A DNA stretch of 64,000 bases from Bacteroides sp. (GTDB lineage: Bacteria > Bacteroidota > Bacteroidia > Bacteroidales > UBA7960), in assembly GCA_036351255.1 (NCBI GenBank), contig JAZBOS010000151.1, forward strand, positions 1-64,000, given 5' to 3'. The notes under the pieces are model-generated. The model saw only the letters and a list, made by a program, of their open reading frames with translations, did no database searches and was not told the origin of the DNA. Both the position numbers and the translations under genes were made by a program. Shown piece by piece: positions 62,449 through 64,000 of this stretch; position 1 is the stretch's first letter, and every line of letters begins with the position of its first letter.

Positions 62449-62585
62449 CCCGGATGCTTTTGTGACGGGTTAATGCGTTCAAAGATATCATTTTTTGGAA
62501 TGCGTGAGGAAAGCGTGTGAAGCAAACCGCTGGAATCTGACTACTGTGCATTTTAATCGTATTTTTGCTAAAAAACAGACTTCAA

Positions 62586-62834
62586 ATGAAAGCATCGGTT
62601 GAAATTAGCATGTATCCCCTGGGCCGCGAATATATACCCGATATCAAGGCATTCATTGAGCGGATGAAAAGCCATCACGGCATCATCTGCGAAGTGAACG
62701 GGATGAGCACCCAGCTTTTTGGCGATTACCGTGAGATTATGAATGCCCTCACGGAAGAAATGGAAGCTTCATTCCGGCAAAATGGCACAAGTGTTTTTGT
62801 GCTCAAAATTGTCAATGCCTTTTTGCAGCAATAG
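62586..62834 (+). CDS. YkoF/MTH1187-like thiamine- or pyrimidine-binding protein
   Basis: 82 residues from the ATG at 62586 (MKASVEISMYPLGREYIPDI). A ferredoxin-like alpha/beta protein resembling single YkoF domains, which bind thiamine or its HMP part. TATTTTTG at 62560-62567 gives a -7 element about 20 bases ahead. It stops 9 bases before the NadR-like gene, so the two form one unit. Confidence 0.7.
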   Translation: MKASVEISMYPLGREYIPDIKAFIERMKSHHGIICEVNGMSTQLFGDYREIMNALTEEMEASFRQNGTSVFVLKIVNAFLQQ

Positions 62835-62842
62835 CTTAGACA

Positions 62843-63373
62843 GTGAGCCAAACCCTCAAGATTGCCATCACAGGGCCTGAGTCCACCGGCAAGAGCTGGC
62901 TGGCTGAAGGCCTGGCCTCGCATTACCAGGCCCCCTTTGTGCCTGAATATGCTCGCACCTATATCGATGGGCTATCGCGGGACTATGAAAAACAGGATCT
63001 CCTGCAAATAGCCAAAGGACAGATTGCTGCCCAGCAGGAAATGGAGCTGCAAGCCCCAGTGATGCTCTTATGCGACACCGAGCTGATTGTGATCAAAGTG
63101 TGGAGCCTGCATAAATACGGGACCTGCGACCCTTTTATTCTCAGTGCCATTGAAAGGCAGGATTTCGATCTGTACCTTTTATGCAATATAGACCTGCCCT
63201 GGGAATTCGATGAGCAGCGTGAGCATCCCCACTTGCGGCAATTTTTCTTAAACTGGTACCAGAAAGAACTGGAGTATTACGGCTTTCCCTATGCCGTGGT
63301 CAGGGGCCTGGGTGAGGAGCGTTTGATGTGTGCCGTTGAAGCTGTGGAGAAAGTAGTGAGATGTGAGAAGTGA
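62843..63373 (+). CDS. NadR-like nucleoside kinase / AAA ATPase
   Basis: 176 residues from a GTG at 62843. ITGPESTGKSWLAEGLASHY is a Walker A motif, PEYARTYIDGLSRDYEKQDL is the NadR kinase substrate segment, and LLCDTELIVIKVW is Walker B. NadR kinases phosphorylate nicotinamide riboside; relatives in Bacteroidetes serve other vitamins. The last residues (VVRCEK) are encoded by the simple repeat that begins at 63355. Same unit as the YkoF-like gene. Confidence 0.8.
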   Translation: MSQTLKIAITGPESTGKSWLAEGLASHYQAPFVPEYARTYIDGLSRDYEKQDLLQIAKGQIAAQQEMELQAPVMLLCDTELIVIKVWSLHKYGTCDPFILSAIERQDFDLYLLCNIDLPWEFDEQREHPHLRQFFLNWYQKELEYYGFPYAVVRGLGEERLMCAVEAVEKVVRCEK

Positions 63374-63575
63374 GTGATGAGTGATGAGAGGTGTGTGGAG
63401 GGTGAAATATTGTGAGTTCAGGAGATTTGTCAAAAATTCTTACAAGACATTGAAAATTAAGGTTTTATATGATAATCTTAAACCTTGAACAACGACCTTT
63501 GGACCTTGAACCTGAAACCTTGAACTTGAAACCTTAAGCTTTGAACCTTGAAACCTTAAGCTTTGAACCTTGAAT
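63355..63575. repeat. Degenerate simple repeats and a 22-base tandem repeat
   Basis: GTGAGATGTGAGAAGTGAGTG-like (shorter runs of TGAGTGATGAG) text repeats run from about 63355 to 63415. Further on, a 22-base unit beginning CTTGAAACCTTAAGC occurs twice exactly at 63525-63546 and 63547-63568, with a third partial copy and looser relatives before it. The first block codes for the last residues of the NadR-like protein. The rest is non-coding. Confidence 0.75.
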
Positions 63576-63589
63576 AAAAAGAACGTATA

Positions 63590-64000
63590 ATGAGTGCTGA
63601 CGGTCATATCAGACAATACATTCACCTCCACTTTATTGTGGTGCTGCTGGGTTTTACAGCCATCATCGGGGCCCTGATCACCCTGCCTGCGGCCGACCTG
63701 GTTTGGTTCCGGATGTTTTTTGCCTTTCTTGGTCTTTGGGTGTTCCTGCTTTGGCGTAAGATCCCTTACCGCTTGAAGGGGCGCGATATGCTGAGACTTT
63801 TCGGGATTGGACTGGTGGTGGCACTCCACTGGATCACCTTCTTCCACGCGGTTAAGGTGTCCAATGTTTCGGTGACCCTCGGGGTGTTTGCCTCTGCCAC
63901 TTTGTTTACCAGTTTCCTGGAACCCGCCCTTCAGCGCAGGAGGATCTTTTGGCTTGAAGTGATGATCGGGCTGGTGACCCTTACCGGGATTTATATCATC
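63590..64000 (+). CDS. EamA/DMT-superfamily transporter, N-terminal part (cut by window edge)
   Basis: 137 codons are visible. The protein starts MSADGHIRQYIHLHFIVVLLG and shows about five hydrophobic segments (FIVVLLGFTAIIGALI, LVWFRMFFAFLGLWVFLLW, then FGIGLVVALHWITFFHAVKV, VTLGVFASATLFTSFLEP and LEVMIGLVTLTGIYII), the EamA repeat with its FLEP signature. These exporters move amino acids or other small metabolites. The second half lies outside the window. Confidence 0.85.
   Translation, partial: MSADGHIRQYIHLHFIVVLLGFTAIIGALITLPAADLVWFRMFFAFLGLWVFLLWRKIPYRLKGRDMLRLFGIGLVVALHWITFFHAVKVSNVSVTLGVFASATLFTSFLEPALQRRRIFWLEVMIGLVTLTGIYII

Noticed and set aside
63525..63575. CRISPR-like tandem repeat
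   Set aside because: The 22-base copies are directly abutting, with no spacers.

Overview
The window is a chromosomal segment of a Bacteroidetes (Bacteroidia-type) bacterium. Three secreted proteins end in type IX secretion (T9SS) sorting domains, several promoters match the Bacteroidetes -33/-7 type (TTG and TAnnTTTG), and there is a V-type ATPase operon in the layout seen in that phylum, a CrtW/lycopene-cyclase carotenoid pair, GH97, DUF3109 and DUF6266 genes, and many short lipoproteins with Bacteroidetes-style lipoboxes. No rRNA, tRNA, CRISPR array, insertion sequence or prophage was recognised. Coding density is high, and genes are cut at both ends of the window (RmlD-like at the left, an EamA transporter at the right).

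Layout. 1-4.6 kb: end of a dTDP-rhamnose gene, a coiled-coil stress protein, metX and a divergent D-cysteine desulfhydrase-like gene, and a divergent carotenoid pair. 4.6-7.5 kb: a lipoprotein with the pore-forming core of cholesterol-dependent cytolysins but a different C-terminal domain, preceded by a membrane LytTR regulator. 8-13.2 kb: GH97 glycosidase and a large T9SS propeller protein. 13.3-20 kb: an envelope lipid-trafficking locus (small membrane protein, TetR, cupin, RND/MMPL exporter, phospholipase A1-like barrel, LolA-like protein, second barrel) whose promoter is covered by a palindromic operator. 21.2-28.8 kb: V-type ATPase operon (E, DUF2764, A, B, D, I, K), with Na+-type ligands in the K subunit. 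29-41.8 kb: YceI lipoprotein, carboxyltransferase subunit without a biotin domain, polyferredoxin plus DUF362, PdxB, DUF3109, GlpK, GalM, Gfo/Idh oxidoreductase, DUF6266. 42-47.7 kb: LysS, GH3-type adenylating enzyme, LysE exporter and GltX in one direction. 47.8-56.8 kb: T9SS M14 carboxypeptidase, RlmD, a short-chain NAD(P)-binding protein, a T9SS peptidylarginine deiminase (PPAD)-like enzyme, acylphosphatase, and an exonuclease/GIY-YIG fusion. 57-64 kb: PD40 lipoprotein, MscL with zinc ribbon, radical SAM protein, oligopeptidase B, a receiver without its phospho-acceptor, YkoF-like and NadR-like genes, and an EamA transporter.

The most unusual non-coding signal is a family of intergenic palindromes at three loci (about 0.35, 21.0 and 41.9 kb). 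They are built from 11-base units placed head to head, and the base changes between the 0.35/41.9-kb type and the 21.0-kb type occur in pairs that keep the palindrome intact. The other leads are the cytolysin-like lipoprotein with its LytTR neighbour and inverted repeats, the TetR operator, and the PPAD-like secreted deiminase. All functional calls come from reading motifs by eye; no database search was run.
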